A model generated the notes under the pieces. That model worked only from the letters and a program-made list of their open reading frames with translations. It had not been told where the DNA came from and did not search any database. The translations under genes and the position numbers were made by a program. A stretch of 64,000 nucleotides of DNA, taken from Alteromonas sp. V450. GTDB lineage: Bacteria; Pseudomonadota; Gammaproteobacteria; Enterobacterales; Alteromonadaceae. Below, piece by piece: positions 10,151 to 18,957 of this stretch. The first letter of the stretch is position 1. Each line of letters begins with the position of its first letter. The DNA lies in contig NZ_MODU01000004.1 in the NCBI RefSeq assembly GCF_001885075.1, positions 2,542,001 through 2,606,000 on the forward strand. Reading direction: 5' to 3'.

Positions 10151-10882
10151 ATGAAGACTCGTCGTCTTTTCTGGGGCATAGTTGAAAAGTTAGAAGCACT
10201 TATCGACCAAGGTATCTATCCGGAAGGAAGCCGCCTACCCGCCGAGCGCGAACTCGCAGAGACCTACAACGTAAGTCGACCGACCATCAGAGAAGCCATA
10301 ATAGCACTAGAGGTAAGAGAGCGCGTAGAGGTCAAAACCGGCTCAGGCGTTTACGTATTGCGCCAAAAAAAATCCGTCAATCCTGCACAACCTATTAGCG
10401 CATTCGAACTCACTCAAGCAAGAGCGTTAATCGAAGGAGAGGCCGCAGCGCTTGCGGCAGCGACAATTTCAGATGAAGAGCTCGACGCATTAAAACAAAC
10501 GCTAGAAGCAATGCAAACACCAAGTAAGGCTGACGAGGCTGACCAACGGTTTCATCAAATTATTTCCCAAGCCACGAGAAATAACGCAATATTAATTTCA
10601 GTTGAGAACTTGTGGAATTTGCGCCGGACAGTACCGCAAGTTATCGCCGCTTACAGTGACGTTTGCTCTCAAGGCGATGAACAACGATTACGAGAACACA
10701 CGCTTATTTATGACGCCATTGCAAACAAGGACTCTGCGGGAGCACGTCGTGCCATGCATCAACATTTCAACCGCCTTATCAACGCCCTTTTTGATGCAAG
10801 CGAGGCAAAGGCTCTGGAAGAAATAAAGCGCAAAACCGACGAAACGCGCGGCTTATACTCAATAACACACCTACGTCAGTAG
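10151..10882 (+). CDS. GntR-family (FadR subfamily, FCD domain) transcriptional regulator
   Basis: This 243-residue regulator has an N-terminal winged helix-turn-helix (about 5-75) with the GntR signature: GSRLPAERELAETYNVSRPT, then IREAIIALE. The C-terminal FCD ligand domain (about 90-230) has a metal/ligand-type histidine in RFHQII and later HTLIYDAI and MHQHF. FadR-subfamily proteins usually sense sugar acids or organic acids. It is divergent from the PL6-kdgK-eda operon, so local repression relieved by KDG or a related uronate is likely, though the ligand is not visible in sequence. A strong hairpin terminator follows the gene. Confidence 0.9.
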   Translation: MKTRRLFWGIVEKLEALIDQGIYPEGSRLPAERELAETYNVSRPTIREAIIALEVRERVEVKTGSGVYVLRQKKSVNPAQPISAFELTQARALIEGEAAALAAATISDEELDALKQTLEAMQTPSKADEADQRFHQIISQATRNNAILISVENLWNLRRTVPQVIAAYSDVCSQGDEQRLREHTLIYDAIANKDSAGARRAMHQHFNRLINALFDASEAKALEEIKRKTDETRGLYSITHLRQ

Positions 10883-10905
10883 TCGATTTTTTATCCCACT
10901 AAAAA

Positions 10906-10933
10906 AAACAGGCTTCTTGAAAGAAGCCTGTTT
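10906..10933 (+). terminator. intrinsic terminator after GntR-type regulator
   Basis: A 13-bp perfect stem, AAACAGGCTTCTT/AAGAAGCCTGTTT, has a two-base loop. It begins 23 bases after the stop codon. A run of A residues precedes it, so it could work in both directions. Confidence 0.85.
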
Positions 10934-11515
10934 GCTTTGCGTAGGGTACTCTTTGAGTAACTGTTTTTATTCTATGCTTCAATGTGTGGGCACACCGTTT
11001 AACGTTTCAATTAGACTGTTCAGATGCTAAACAAAACGAATCGCAGGTACACCCAACACGGTCGATAAGCCTGTCAACTCTGCTTAAGTAAGCAGCAGAA
11101 AACGTCTTAATACTACAACCTGGCCTTACACAATGTCAACCAATTAAACTTACCAATTTTTACGTGTAACGATATTTACTCATTCATACGACAAATTTTT
11201 TGATTCTAAAATTCACAATAACATACTGCTTTTAGAAACAAGGCAATTTTAAAAATAAGAATAAAATCAATTAAATCAATAATATAAATTCAGATCGAGT
11301 ATTAATCTCTATTACTACTTATCCAAGCATCAAAAAATATTTCTTTCTGAGATGGCTATTTTGGTTTTACCAATATCAAAATATAGAAATCAAGTAACAG
11401 TGCCATTAGAAATTGCTTTACGAAGTTTGTTATAAAAGATACAAAGCGCTCAGCTTTAACAATACTGTTTTTAGTATCTACGCTATACCTGCGTAATTAA
11501 ATTAGTGAATAAAAC
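10934..11515. other. long A+T-rich gene-free stretch upstream of MscS gene
   Basis: About 580 bases contain no convincing ORF or RNA gene. A hairpin CTGCTTA-AG-TAAGCAG lies at 11080-11095. From about 11140 to 11480 the sequence is strongly A+T rich, which would suit a promoter region for the channel gene at 11516. I see nothing else that can be named. Confidence 0.4.
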
Positions 11516-12838
11516 ATGAATGTTGATCATTTAAACAACCAGTTTCAAGAAAAGTTAGCGCTTATTAAAGCATCGGTAATATCAGATAGTTTCGTTATAC
11601 AACTGATAACCATTGCAACCATTTATTGCATTGCTTTTATTCTTTCGAGACAAGTGAAAAAACCATTTAAGTTCACTCGAGAGAAACCCCAGCAAGGTGC
11701 TCACACACTACATGGTTTTTTATATAATCTGGGAGAAGCGCTTTTTCCTTTGATTACAATCAGCATGTTAAAGCTCACCACTGTACTTGGTGCACAGTTT
11801 CAATTTGACGCTTGGTTACTAGAAATTGCGGTAGTTGTTGCTTTAATGCTGTTTGTAAACTCTCTCATTCTCGGGTTTGTTGAAAACAAGACAATAGCAT
11901 CTTGTATGCGGTGGATTGGCTTACCTATTCTCTTTCTCCACTTAATTGACTTTCTTCCGCTTATCACGACTTCACTGGAATCGATAGCGATATCGGTAGG
12001 CAATGTTGAGATCTCTGCCTATGGCGTAACAAGAGTCATTCTATTTGGTGGTTTGTTATTTTGGCTGGGCAGAAGCTCTAATGCTATCGGACAAGACATT
12101 ATTAGAAACCATAAGTCACTCGATGTATCAACAAAAGAGGTGTTCGCAAAGCTGTTTGAAGTTGCACTTTTCTGTGTAGTATTCCTTTTGCTATTAAACG
12201 TAATGGGTATCAACCTTACAGCACTCGCTGTATTTGGCGGTGCAGTAGGTGTAGGCTTGGGTTTAGGCTTACAGTCAATAGCTTCAAATTTTATTTCAGG
12301 CATTATCATTTTACTCGACAAATCTTTAACGGTGGGAGACTTCGTCGAACTAGAAGACGGACAAAAAGGCATCGTGAGAGAGTTTAAAATGCGATATGCC
12401 GTTTTGGAGACTTACGACGGTAAAGATATCTTGGTACCCAACGAAAAATTCATTAGCTCATTGCTGGTAAATTGGACGCATAAGGACCCCAAACAGCGCT
12501 ACAGAATCGATTTTTCAGTAGCTTACAAAACTGATATTCGCGCCATGGTTGAAATAGTAAAAGAGGCAGTTTCCCAGCACCCTCAAGTCATTAGCGGTGA
12601 GGGAGTACCGTTTGAAGAATTGCCGGACTGCGAGATCGATAGCTTTGGGGACTCTGGTGTTAACATGTTTGTCGAGTTTTGGATGGAAGGCGTAGACGAT
12701 GGAAAGAATCGAGTGGGTGGAGACCTATTATTAACCGTGTTTGAAACACTTCGTGAACACAATATTGAAATCCCCTTCCCTCAAAGAGAGGTGCGTGTAC
12801 TCAATGACGGAATTTCTGTAAGAAACACGACGCCCTAA
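11516..12838 (+). CDS. mechanosensitive ion channel of the MscS family
   Basis: This 440-residue inner-membrane protein has several N-terminal hydrophobic segments (about 25-45, 70-110, 120-160 and 170-190). The pore-lining MscS helix follows, with its Gly/Ala pattern GGAVGVGLGLGLQSIASNF. The beta domain comes next (LDKSLTVGDFVEL, ILVPNEKFISS) and then the cytoplasmic vestibule up to the C-terminus (EIPFPQREV). Such channels open under membrane tension to release solutes on osmotic downshock. It is longer than E. coli MscS (286 residues) because of extra N-terminal transmembrane helices. It stands alone between A+T-rich DNA and a convergent small gene. Confidence 0.9.
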   Translation: MNVDHLNNQFQEKLALIKASVISDSFVIQLITIATIYCIAFILSRQVKKPFKFTREKPQQGAHTLHGFLYNLGEALFPLITISMLKLTTVLGAQFQFDAWLLEIAVVVALMLFVNSLILGFVENKTIASCMRWIGLPILFLHLIDFLPLITTSLESIAISVGNVEISAYGVTRVILFGGLLFWLGRSSNAIGQDIIRNHKSLDVSTKEVFAKLFEVALFCVVFLLLLNVMGINLTALAVFGGAVGVGLGLGLQSIASNFISGIIILLDKSLTVGDFVELEDGQKGIVREFKMRYAVLETYDGKDILVPNEKFISSLLVNWTHKDPKQRYRIDFSVAYKTDIRAMVEIVKEAVSQHPQVISGEGVPFEELPDCEIDSFGDSGVNMFVEFWMEGVDDGKNRVGGDLLLTVFETLREHNIEIPFPQREVRVLNDGISVRNTTP

Positions 12839-12896
12839 CAACTTTTCACTATTAAGTGCTTGTAAACACATGTGCAAGCACTCACTTTTCGCAAGG

Positions 12897-13382
12897 CTAA
12901 AATCGAGCGCGAAGGGTGTCCCATTGCCACTGAGGGCAGTCAAGTGCTAATGCGCTCAGAAACTTTTGGTAGTCCCGATACCCCATCGCGGATGCAACCG
13001 TTTTTAGCTGAGATTTTGCGCGAATGGCCTTCGTTTGAAGTAACTCTAAGCGCTTATCTGCATCACTTTCAAAATTGTCGTCAATAATTAATTTTGCTTT
13101 GTTCGATGCCTGCCATGCTGTTGTCACAAAGCCGAGTAATTTAATGTAAACCTTAACCATTCCCTTTTTTTCAAACACGCCCTCAAATGATGAACCCTGA
13201 AGCATAGTCTTAAAGCTTGCTTCAGTTTCATGTTCAATAAGCGCATTAAAACCATTTAACGATGTTAAAAAATCGCGAAGTAGCAGCAAATGTTTATCAT
13301 CTTGCAAATCATTGTGAGCTAGCGACAGTATATCATCGCTAAGTATTTCCAAATTGATAAGAGCACGCTGCGTTGAAGCCAT
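12897..13382 (-). CDS. hypothetical protein, 161 residues
   Basis: I do not recognise this protein. It is soluble, without signal peptide or membrane segments, and looks mostly helical. Its C-terminus (DCPQWQWDTLRARF) is rich in aromatic residues. The start is uncertain: an ATG at 13382 gives MASTQRALINLEI, and a TTG at 13397 would add five residues. Neither has a clear ribosome-binding site; I prefer the ATG. It lies downstream of katG but behind a strong terminator, so it probably has its own promoter. It converges on the mscS-type gene. Confidence 0.6.
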   Translation of the reverse strand: MASTQRALINLEILSDDILSLAHNDLQDDKHLLLLRDFLTSLNGFNALIEHETEASFKTMLQGSSFEGVFEKKGMVKVYIKLLGFVTTAWQASNKAKLIIDDNFESDADKRLELLQTKAIRAKSQLKTVASAMGYRDYQKFLSALALDCPQWQWDTLRARF

Positions 13383-13450
13383 AATGTTTGTCGACAATAA
13401 CGTTAGAGTAAACTCGAAGTCTACCTAAACAAGAACAGTTTTTCGATGAC

Positions 13451-13490
13451 ATAAAAAACGAGGGCAAAAAGCCCTCGTTTTATGTTTTTA
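13451..13490 (-). terminator. intrinsic terminator after katG (probably bidirectional)
   Basis: The stem CGAGGGC/GCCCTCG (13461-13467 and 13473-13479) is extended by A/T pairs and has a five-A loop. On the minus strand it is followed by six T residues. It lies 23 bases after the katG stop. Confidence 0.88.
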
Positions 13491-13512
13491 GTCTAGCGAC
13501 TTAATCTAGCAT

Positions 13513-15813
13513 TTACTTTGCTAACTGAGCGTTTAGATCATGTCGTAAATCAAATCGATCAAGCGTCATAACTTTTGTCCATGCATCAACAAAGTCTTGG
13601 ACAAAGCGCGCCTTAGCATTATCGTAAGCGTATACCTCTGCTATTGCGCGTAACTCGCTATTTGACCCGAAGACTAAATCTACCGGTGTCCCCGTGTATA
13701 TCACTTCATTTGTCTTGCGGTTAACGCCTTCGTATATAGCAGGGTTATCAGTTTTACGCCACTTGGTCCCCATGTCTAAAAGGTTAACAAAAAAGTCATT
13801 ACTTAATGCGTTAGTGTCATCAGTAAACACACCATGTTTCACGCCATCAACGTTAGCACCAAGTGAACGCATACCTCCTAAAAGAGCAGTCATCTCTGGT
13901 ACTGTAAGATTAAGTTGGTCAGCTTTATCTACCAACATATCAGTAGGAGAGCGATAGCTCTTGTCAGGGTTGTAATAGTTCCTAAATGCGTCAGCTGTTG
14001 GCTCTAACAAAGAAAACGAGTTCACGTCCGTTTGCTCTTGTGTGGCATCTGTGCGCCCTACAACTACAGGTACATCAATGTTTACACCAGCATTAGACGC
14101 CGCTTTCTCAATAGCCGCAGCGCCACCGATAACAATTAAGTCTGCGAGTGATACTTTCTTTTTCGAGAACATGCGCGAATTGTAATCTTCTTGGAGCGCT
14201 TTAAGTTTGGTGACGACTGTCTGCACTGTTTCTGGTTCGTTTACATCCCAACTCATTTGAGGCTCTAGGGCGATACGAGCGCCGTTTGCACCGCCGCGCA
14301 AATCTGATGCTCTAAAACTAGACGCAGCTGCCCATGCTGTCTTAACCAATTGTTGCAACGTTAAACCAGTATCAAGGATGTCTTTTTTAAGTTTCGCTAC
14401 GTCTTTGCTAGAGATATGCTTGTAGTCCGCCTTAGGAACCGGATCTTGCCAAATAAAGCTTTCCTCTGGAACATCAGCCCCTAAGTAACGAGCTTTGGGT
14501 CCCATGTCTCTGTGAGTTAACTTAAACCACGCTTTCGCAAATGCAGTTTGATACTCTTTGGGGTCTGCCAAAAAGCGTTCTGCAATTTTGCGGTACTCAG
14601 GATCGTACTTAAGCGCTAAATCTGCAGTTGTCATTACTGGAGGATTCTTCTTACCCTCAATATGGGCATCAGGTACGGATTTGTGCAGTGATTCATCTGT
14701 AGGGATCCATTGTATAGCACCTGCAGGACTGCGTGTCTGTTTCCACTCAAAACCAAGTAAGTTTTGAAGATATAAGCTGGTCCATTTCGTAGGAAGCTGC
14801 GTCCAAGCCCCTTCAAGACCACTGGTTACTGTGTCTTCCGCATTGCCTTTGCCGCAATTGTTCTTCCAACCTAAACCTTGCTCTTCCAAGCCTGCACCAC
14901 CTGGCTCTGCTTCCAGACAATCAGACGGTTTATGCGCGCCATGCATTTTGCCAAACGTGTGGCCACCTGCGATAAGGGCTACGGTTTCTTCATCATTCAT
15001 TGCCATGCGACCAAACGCTGTACGAATGTTCTTTGCTGAACCTACTGGGTCAGGTACCCCTTTAGGGCCTTCAGGATTAACATAGATTAACCCCATATGC
15101 GTTGCGCCAAGCGGTCGCTGCAATTTTCCGTCTCGTTCTTCGCGATCGCTCGCTAGCATTTCTACTTCTGGACCCCAATAAACCATATCAGGCTCCCAAT
15201 CGTCAGTACGACCACCAGCAAATCCGTAAGTATCAAACCCCATATTTTCCATACCTACGGTTCCCGCAAGTATCATTAAGTCGCCCCACGATAAACTCTC
15301 ACCATATTTTTGCTTAATTGGCCAAAGTAAACGCCGCGCTTTGTCGAGATTTCCATTATCAGGCCAGCTATTTAGGGGGTCAAAACGCATTTGACCGCCA
15401 TCACCACCGCCGCGCCCATCAAGTGTGCGATACGTGCCAGCGCTGTGCCATGAAAGTCGAATAAAGAAAGGTCCGTAGTTACCAAAATCTGCTGGCCACC
15501 AATCTTGAGACGTAGTAAGTAGCGTGTTGATGTCTTGCTTTACTTGCGCTAGGTCGAGCTTTGAAAACGCGTCTGCATAGCTGAAATCCTCACCTAACGG
15601 ATTAGAGCGTTTGTCATGGTCGCGCAATGGTGAAAGATCAAGCTGATCTGGCCACCAAAACTGGTTGCTTTTAGCTTGAAATGCTTTGCTCATACCGGTG
15701 CCCTTTGCACCCGCAGGCTTTGATATTTGATCGTTAGCCCAAGCGCCAGAAGTGCTCAGCGCAACAGCAATAACAGCAGACAATGTGGTTTTTCTCAACC
15801 CGTTCTTAATCAT
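13513..15813 (-). CDS. katG: catalase-peroxidase with Sec signal peptide
   Basis: This 766-residue heme enzyme removes hydrogen peroxide by catalase and peroxidase activity. The N-terminal domain has the distal-site [11 protein letters not shown] (Arg, Trp, His). It also has the Tyr (LIYVNPEGP) and Met (RMAMNDEET) that complete the Trp-Tyr-Met adduct needed for catalase activity, and the proximal His in [11 protein letters not shown]. The degenerate second domain follows from about 440. The start [20 protein letters not shown] followed by TSGAWA is a Sec signal peptide, so this is a periplasmic form like E. coli O157 KatP rather than the usual cytoplasmic KatG. It is monocistronic with a terminator behind it and a possible OxyR-type site upstream. 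Confidence 0.95.
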   Translation of the reverse strand: MIKNGLRKTTLSAVIAVALSTSGAWANDQISKPAGAKGTGMSKAFQAKSNQFWWPDQLDLSPLRDHDKRSNPLGEDFSYADAFSKLDLAQVKQDINTLLTTSQDWWPADFGNYGPFFIRLSWHSAGTYRTLDGRGGGDGGQMRFDPLNSWPDNGNLDKARRLLWPIKQKYGESLSWGDLMILAGTVGMENMGFDTYGFAGGRTDDWEPDMVYWGPEVEMLASDREERDGKLQRPLGATHMGLIYVNPEGPKGVPDPVGSAKNIRTAFGRMAMNDEETVALIAGGHTFGKMHGAHKPSDCLEAEPGGAGLEEQGLGWKNNCGKGNAEDTVTSGLEGAWTQLPTKWTSLYLQNLLGFEWKQTRSPAGAIQWIPTDESLHKSVPDAHIEGKKNPPVMTTADLALKYDPEYRKIAERFLADPKEYQTAFAKAWFKLTHRDMGPKARYLGADVPEESFIWQDPVPKADYKHISSKDVAKLKKDILDTGLTLQQLVKTAWAAASSFRASDLRGGANGARIALEPQMSWDVNEPETVQTVVTKLKALQEDYNSRMFSKKKVSLADLIVIGGAAAIEKAASNAGVNIDVPVVVGRTDATQEQTDVNSFSLLEPTADAFRNYYNPDKSYRSPTDMLVDKADQLNLTVPEMTALLGGMRSLGANVDGVKHGVFTDDTNALSNDFFVNLLDMGTKWRKTDNPAIYEGVNRKTNEVIYTGTPVDLVFGSNSELRAIAEVYAYDNAKARFVQDFVDAWTKVMTLDRFDLRHDLNAQLAK

Positions 15814-16297
15814 GATCGTATCCTGTTCTATCAGCTAAATGTGTAGAAAACGTCCACCTGACGCCTTTTAACACTTTGTTTACTTAATACTGCTTTAAGA
15901 AGATAGTCAGAGTCGGTCAAGATTTACAGCCAATAAAATGAATTCAAGCGATAGAATTTTTCTATTGACCTGAATTGATTTTCAAGTTTTTCGATTACGG
16001 CGACTGAAAGGTTCAAACCATCTTCATTACAAGTGTGACACTCTGCAGCTCTTTCACGGGGGCTGAAAATATTGCATGAAGCCATTCACCAAATTTGGTT
16101 TAGCGCCAACATTTTGTTTAAAATTCAAACACTTCTCATTAAAGAATGAAAGTCTTTCACGCTTTTCCTCACGATTCTGAAATATCTACCATGGCATAAC
16201 ATTTGTTAGAAATAAGTCGGACACTTCGCACAACTTTGGCTAGCATGCGAGTAGTAAGTCCACGCAATATCAAAGGAAACGTTAAAAGGACGGACTA
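15814..16297. promoter_or_regulatory. divergent promoter region of katG and outer-membrane protein
   Basis: This 484-base spacer separates the leftward katG from the rightward barrel gene. At 15951-15965 lies the inverted repeat ATAGAA-TTT-TTCTAT, which reads ATAG-N7-CTAT, the half-site pattern of OxyR. A second half-site at the expected spacing is not clear. The position, about 140 bases upstream of katG, fits peroxide control of that gene. AAGGA lies at 16286-16290, just before the rightward ATG at 16298. Regulation is inferred. Confidence 0.45.
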
Positions 16298-16894
16298 ATG
16301 AAAAACACATTCAAAGCTATTACCGGTTTATCAGCAATTGCCGCAATATTTTCAATGGCCAGCATCAGTGCACATGCACAGACAAACACAATTGATGCAC
16401 AAGATAGTGGCTTCTACATTGGCGGTAACTACGGCTATCTCAAGGTAGAAGGTGAAGACGATTTCGATGATGACAAGGACGTTTGGCAGGGTGTCGCCGG
16501 CTATAAATTTAATGAGTGGATTGCTATTGAAGGTAGCTACATTGACTTTGGTGATTACGGTAATGAAATCGCTGGAGCCGAGACCGATGGATACACAGCC
16601 GCTATAAAAGGCATGCTTCCTCTGACAGAACGCTTTTCTCTATACGCCAAGGCAGGTCAACTATGGTCAGAAACAGACTATAGAATCGCAGGTATATCAA
16701 CAAATGACGACGATGAGAGTTTATTTGTCGGCGCTGGCTTAAGTTACGCGTTAACCAGCAATTTTCTATTGAATGCAGAATACACTGTGTATGACACTGA
16801 GCTGGACGCAGATGAAGCGTTTAACGATATCGACGACACCAACTTTGAAACTGACTTAAAGCAAGCGAGTATTGGCGTCGAATATAGATTTTAA
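16298..16894 (+). CDS. outer-membrane beta-barrel protein, OmpA/OmpW-like porin fold
   Basis: This 198-residue protein has a Sec signal peptide ending SAHAQ and then alternating amphipathic strands typical of an eight-stranded barrel: GFYIGGNYGYLKVEG, then AGYKFNEWIAIEGSYIDF and later LNAEYTVYDTE. It ends in the C-terminal signature IGVEYRF with a terminal Phe, which the BAM complex recognises. Loops are rich in Asp and Glu. It lacks the OmpA peptidoglycan-binding domain. The function is not evident; small barrels of this type are often annotated as porin family or OmpA-like proteins. Confidence 0.85.
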   Translation: MKNTFKAITGLSAIAAIFSMASISAHAQTNTIDAQDSGFYIGGNYGYLKVEGEDDFDDDKDVWQGVAGYKFNEWIAIEGSYIDFGDYGNEIAGAETDGYTAAIKGMLPLTERFSLYAKAGQLWSETDYRIAGISTNDDDESLFVGAGLSYALTSNFLLNAEYTVYDTELDADEAFNDIDDTNFETDLKQASIGVEYRF

Positions 16895-16917
16895 AACTCG
16901 CTAACGTCAACACATTA

Positions 16918-16964
16918 CGGCGTTAAGTGCCCCTCTTACCAGCAAAAAAAGGGGCACTATGCCG
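16918..16964. terminator. large hairpin between convergent genes, possible bidirectional terminator
   Basis: The inverted repeat AGTGCCCCT (16926-16934) / AGGGGCACT (16950-16958) has an outer CGGC/GCCG pair. It sits between the stop of the barrel gene and the stop of the chemoreceptor gene. There is no clear T-tract after either stem; a poly-A run lies in the loop. Confidence 0.4.
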
Positions 16965-16967
16965 TGG

Positions 16968-18710
16968 CTATCCGTCGATACGTTGGATGAGCTGTGCTAA
17001 TTCTTCAATCTTCGCAACAGTCGTTTTCACCAAATTATCTATTTCATTTGAAGACGACTGCGAGTTCCCCGCTAGCGTCCTCACCTCGTCAGCGACCACT
17101 GCAAACCCTCTCCCCATCTCACCGGCTCGGGCAGCTTCAATTGCAGCATTAAGTGCAAGTAGATTAGTTTGTTCGGAAATTGAATTAATTGTACCGACAA
17201 TCGTGCTAATGGTTTGACTCGTTGTTAGTAGTTCCTGCATGGCCCCTTGAGTGTCGTTCACGGCTTGCTTTCTGGACGATATATTTACTGCGAAAAATAC
17301 AAAACGAGTAATTTGGCCATTGAAGTTTTTCAAGGCACTTATTCTTGCATCGAACGCTAAATAATTATCTTCTACATTAAATTCCAGTATTTTTGAAACG
17401 AAGCCTGAAGACTCAAGCTTTGATTTATCTTCTGGCGTTAACCTATTCATTACTTCTAAAGCAAATGCCGGAGTGTCCATTACTCCCTTCAATGTATCCC
17501 GCAGCAATTTATTCGCCTCGATTACCTTACCAGTAGGCTCAATCTCTAAAAGAACCAACGCGCTGCCTATTGCTTTAAGTTTATTAGTAAAATCTAACGC
17601 CATCTGTTTAACGCGAGTAATGTCAGCTTGAACGGCAATAAAATTCACCAATTCCCCCTCTTTGAAAACAGGGTTAATTGAAAGAGACGTCCAGTACGGT
17701 GTGCCTTCTTTTCGATAGTTGAGAATTTCATCGTAGAAAGCTTCACGATTTTTTAGCTTTTGACGGATCACATCTACGGTACGTGGATCGGTTTCTTCAC
17801 CTTGTAAAAAGGAGCCTGGCTTTTTACCTTTTACTTCATCTAGCTCCCAACCGGTCAGTCTAAAGAAACCGTTATTGACATATTCGATTAGCCCATTTGC
17901 ATCTGAAATAATTACTGCATTATCTGTTTCGTTGGCAACTAACGACAGCATACGCTGCACCTCTCTTTGCTCAACTTCTTCTGTTACATCTTTGATGAAC
18001 GCAGTATAAAGGGTCCTGTCAGCCAGCCTCACTTTTGACAGCGATAGCCGCCCCCATAAACTCTTTCCGTCTTTGCGTTCCACCTTCACTTCTCGGCTAG
18101 TACCAACAATTTTATCCTGACCCGTTTCTCTGTTTGCATTCACATAGTTATCGTGATTTGCTTGGATCTCTTGAGGGACTAACATTTTCACATTTTGGCC
18201 AAGCACTTCGTTGCGTTCGTAGCCCCACAGTTTTTCTGCTGACGCATTAAATAGTGTTACATTGTTATTTTCGTCTATGCACACAACCGCATCGAGCGCT
18301 TGTTCCAGCGTTTGCTCTACAATTTCACGAGATTCACGCTCTTCGGTAACGTCTCTGACAAACGCAGTATAGTGTTTTTTGCCGCCCACAATGACTTGTG
18401 ATAAAGCGAGCTGTACCCAAATACGCTCGCCAGCCTTTGTTTCTAATTCAACTTCACGCGCACTACCAACAATTTTGTTGATGTTGGTCGCGCGATGAGT
18501 GTTCACATAGCTATCGTGATTAGCCTGATGCTCATGGGGTACAAGCATTTTGATGTTTTTTCCCAATACCTCCTGTGGTGTATAGCCCCATAGTTTTTGT
18601 GCAGCATTGTTATAAAACGTCACGTTGTTATTTTCATCGATGGTAACAACGGCCAATATTGATTGTGCGAGTGCCTGCTCTGCTGCATTTTCTTTGGAAA
18701 AAAACTTCAT
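16968..18710 (-). CDS. soluble methyl-accepting chemotaxis-type receptor with three to four PAS domains
   Basis: This 580-residue protein has no membrane segments. Two tandem PAS domains near the start are close duplicates: both contain [23 protein letters not shown] or VKMLVP, QANHD and YTAFV or YTAFI. A third PAS (about 255-365) has a LOV-like [10 protein letters not shown] segment but lacks the photoactive cysteine. A fourth, weaker PAS follows. The C-terminus is a short MCP signalling tip with [20 protein letters not shown] and [15 protein letters not shown]; the long coiled coils and HAMP of classical receptors are missing. It should signal to CheA/CheW from the cytoplasm, perhaps in redox or energy taxis. 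I chose the ATG at 18710 (G-rich ribosome-binding site) over a TTG nine codons upstream. Confidence 0.87.
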   Translation of the reverse strand: MKFFSKENAAEQALAQSILAVVTIDENNNVTFYNNAAQKLWGYTPQEVLGKNIKMLVPHEHQANHDSYVNTHRATNINKIVGSAREVELETKAGERIWVQLALSQVIVGGKKHYTAFVRDVTEERESREIVEQTLEQALDAVVCIDENNNVTLFNASAEKLWGYERNEVLGQNVKMLVPQEIQANHDNYVNANRETGQDKIVGTSREVKVERKDGKSLWGRLSLSKVRLADRTLYTAFIKDVTEEVEQREVQRMLSLVANETDNAVIISDANGLIEYVNNGFFRLTGWELDEVKGKKPGSFLQGEETDPRTVDVIRQKLKNREAFYDEILNYRKEGTPYWTSLSINPVFKEGELVNFIAVQADITRVKQMALDFTNKLKAIGSALVLLEIEPTGKVIEANKLLRDTLKGVMDTPAFALEVMNRLTPEDKSKLESSGFVSKILEFNVEDNYLAFDARISALKNFNGQITRFVFFAVNISSRKQAVNDTQGAMQELLTTSQTISTIVGTINSISEQTNLLALNAAIEAARAGEMGRGFAVVADEVRTLAGNSQSSSNEIDNLVKTTVAKIEELAQLIQRIDG

Positions 18711-18793
18711 CGCGCCCCCCCAGATGGATATAGTCAAAAGTCTATATAGATGACAATCAAAGATTTTTCCAGCAGTGAAACAGAAATACGCTG

Positions 18794-18822
18794 CGCCGTG
18801 AAAAACTTACACGGCGTTTTAT
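18794..18822 (+). terminator. orphan terminator-like hairpin in the leader of the phospholipase D gene
   Basis: CGCCGTG (18794-18800) and CACGGCG (18810-18816) form a 7-bp stem with a nine-base loop, followed by TTTTAT on the plus strand. No plus-strand gene ends before it. It could attenuate the downstream gene at 18958, or end a short untranslated RNA. Confidence 0.45.
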
Positions 18823-18957
18823 ACTGCGGTTACTGCCCCAACAATAAAAGTAAAAAAAACCACTAAGTTTCAGAATGATAGCTAAATTAAAACACCACGA
18901 AGAAAGGTATAAAACCTGCATTAGACACAAGAGTTCGTAAAAAATCAGGTGGATAAA

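Noticed and set aside
17600-17900. LOV photoreceptor domain in the PAS chemoreceptor
   Set aside because: The segment [10 protein letters not shown] is LOV-like but the flavin-binding cysteine is missing, so a photoactive LOV is unlikely.
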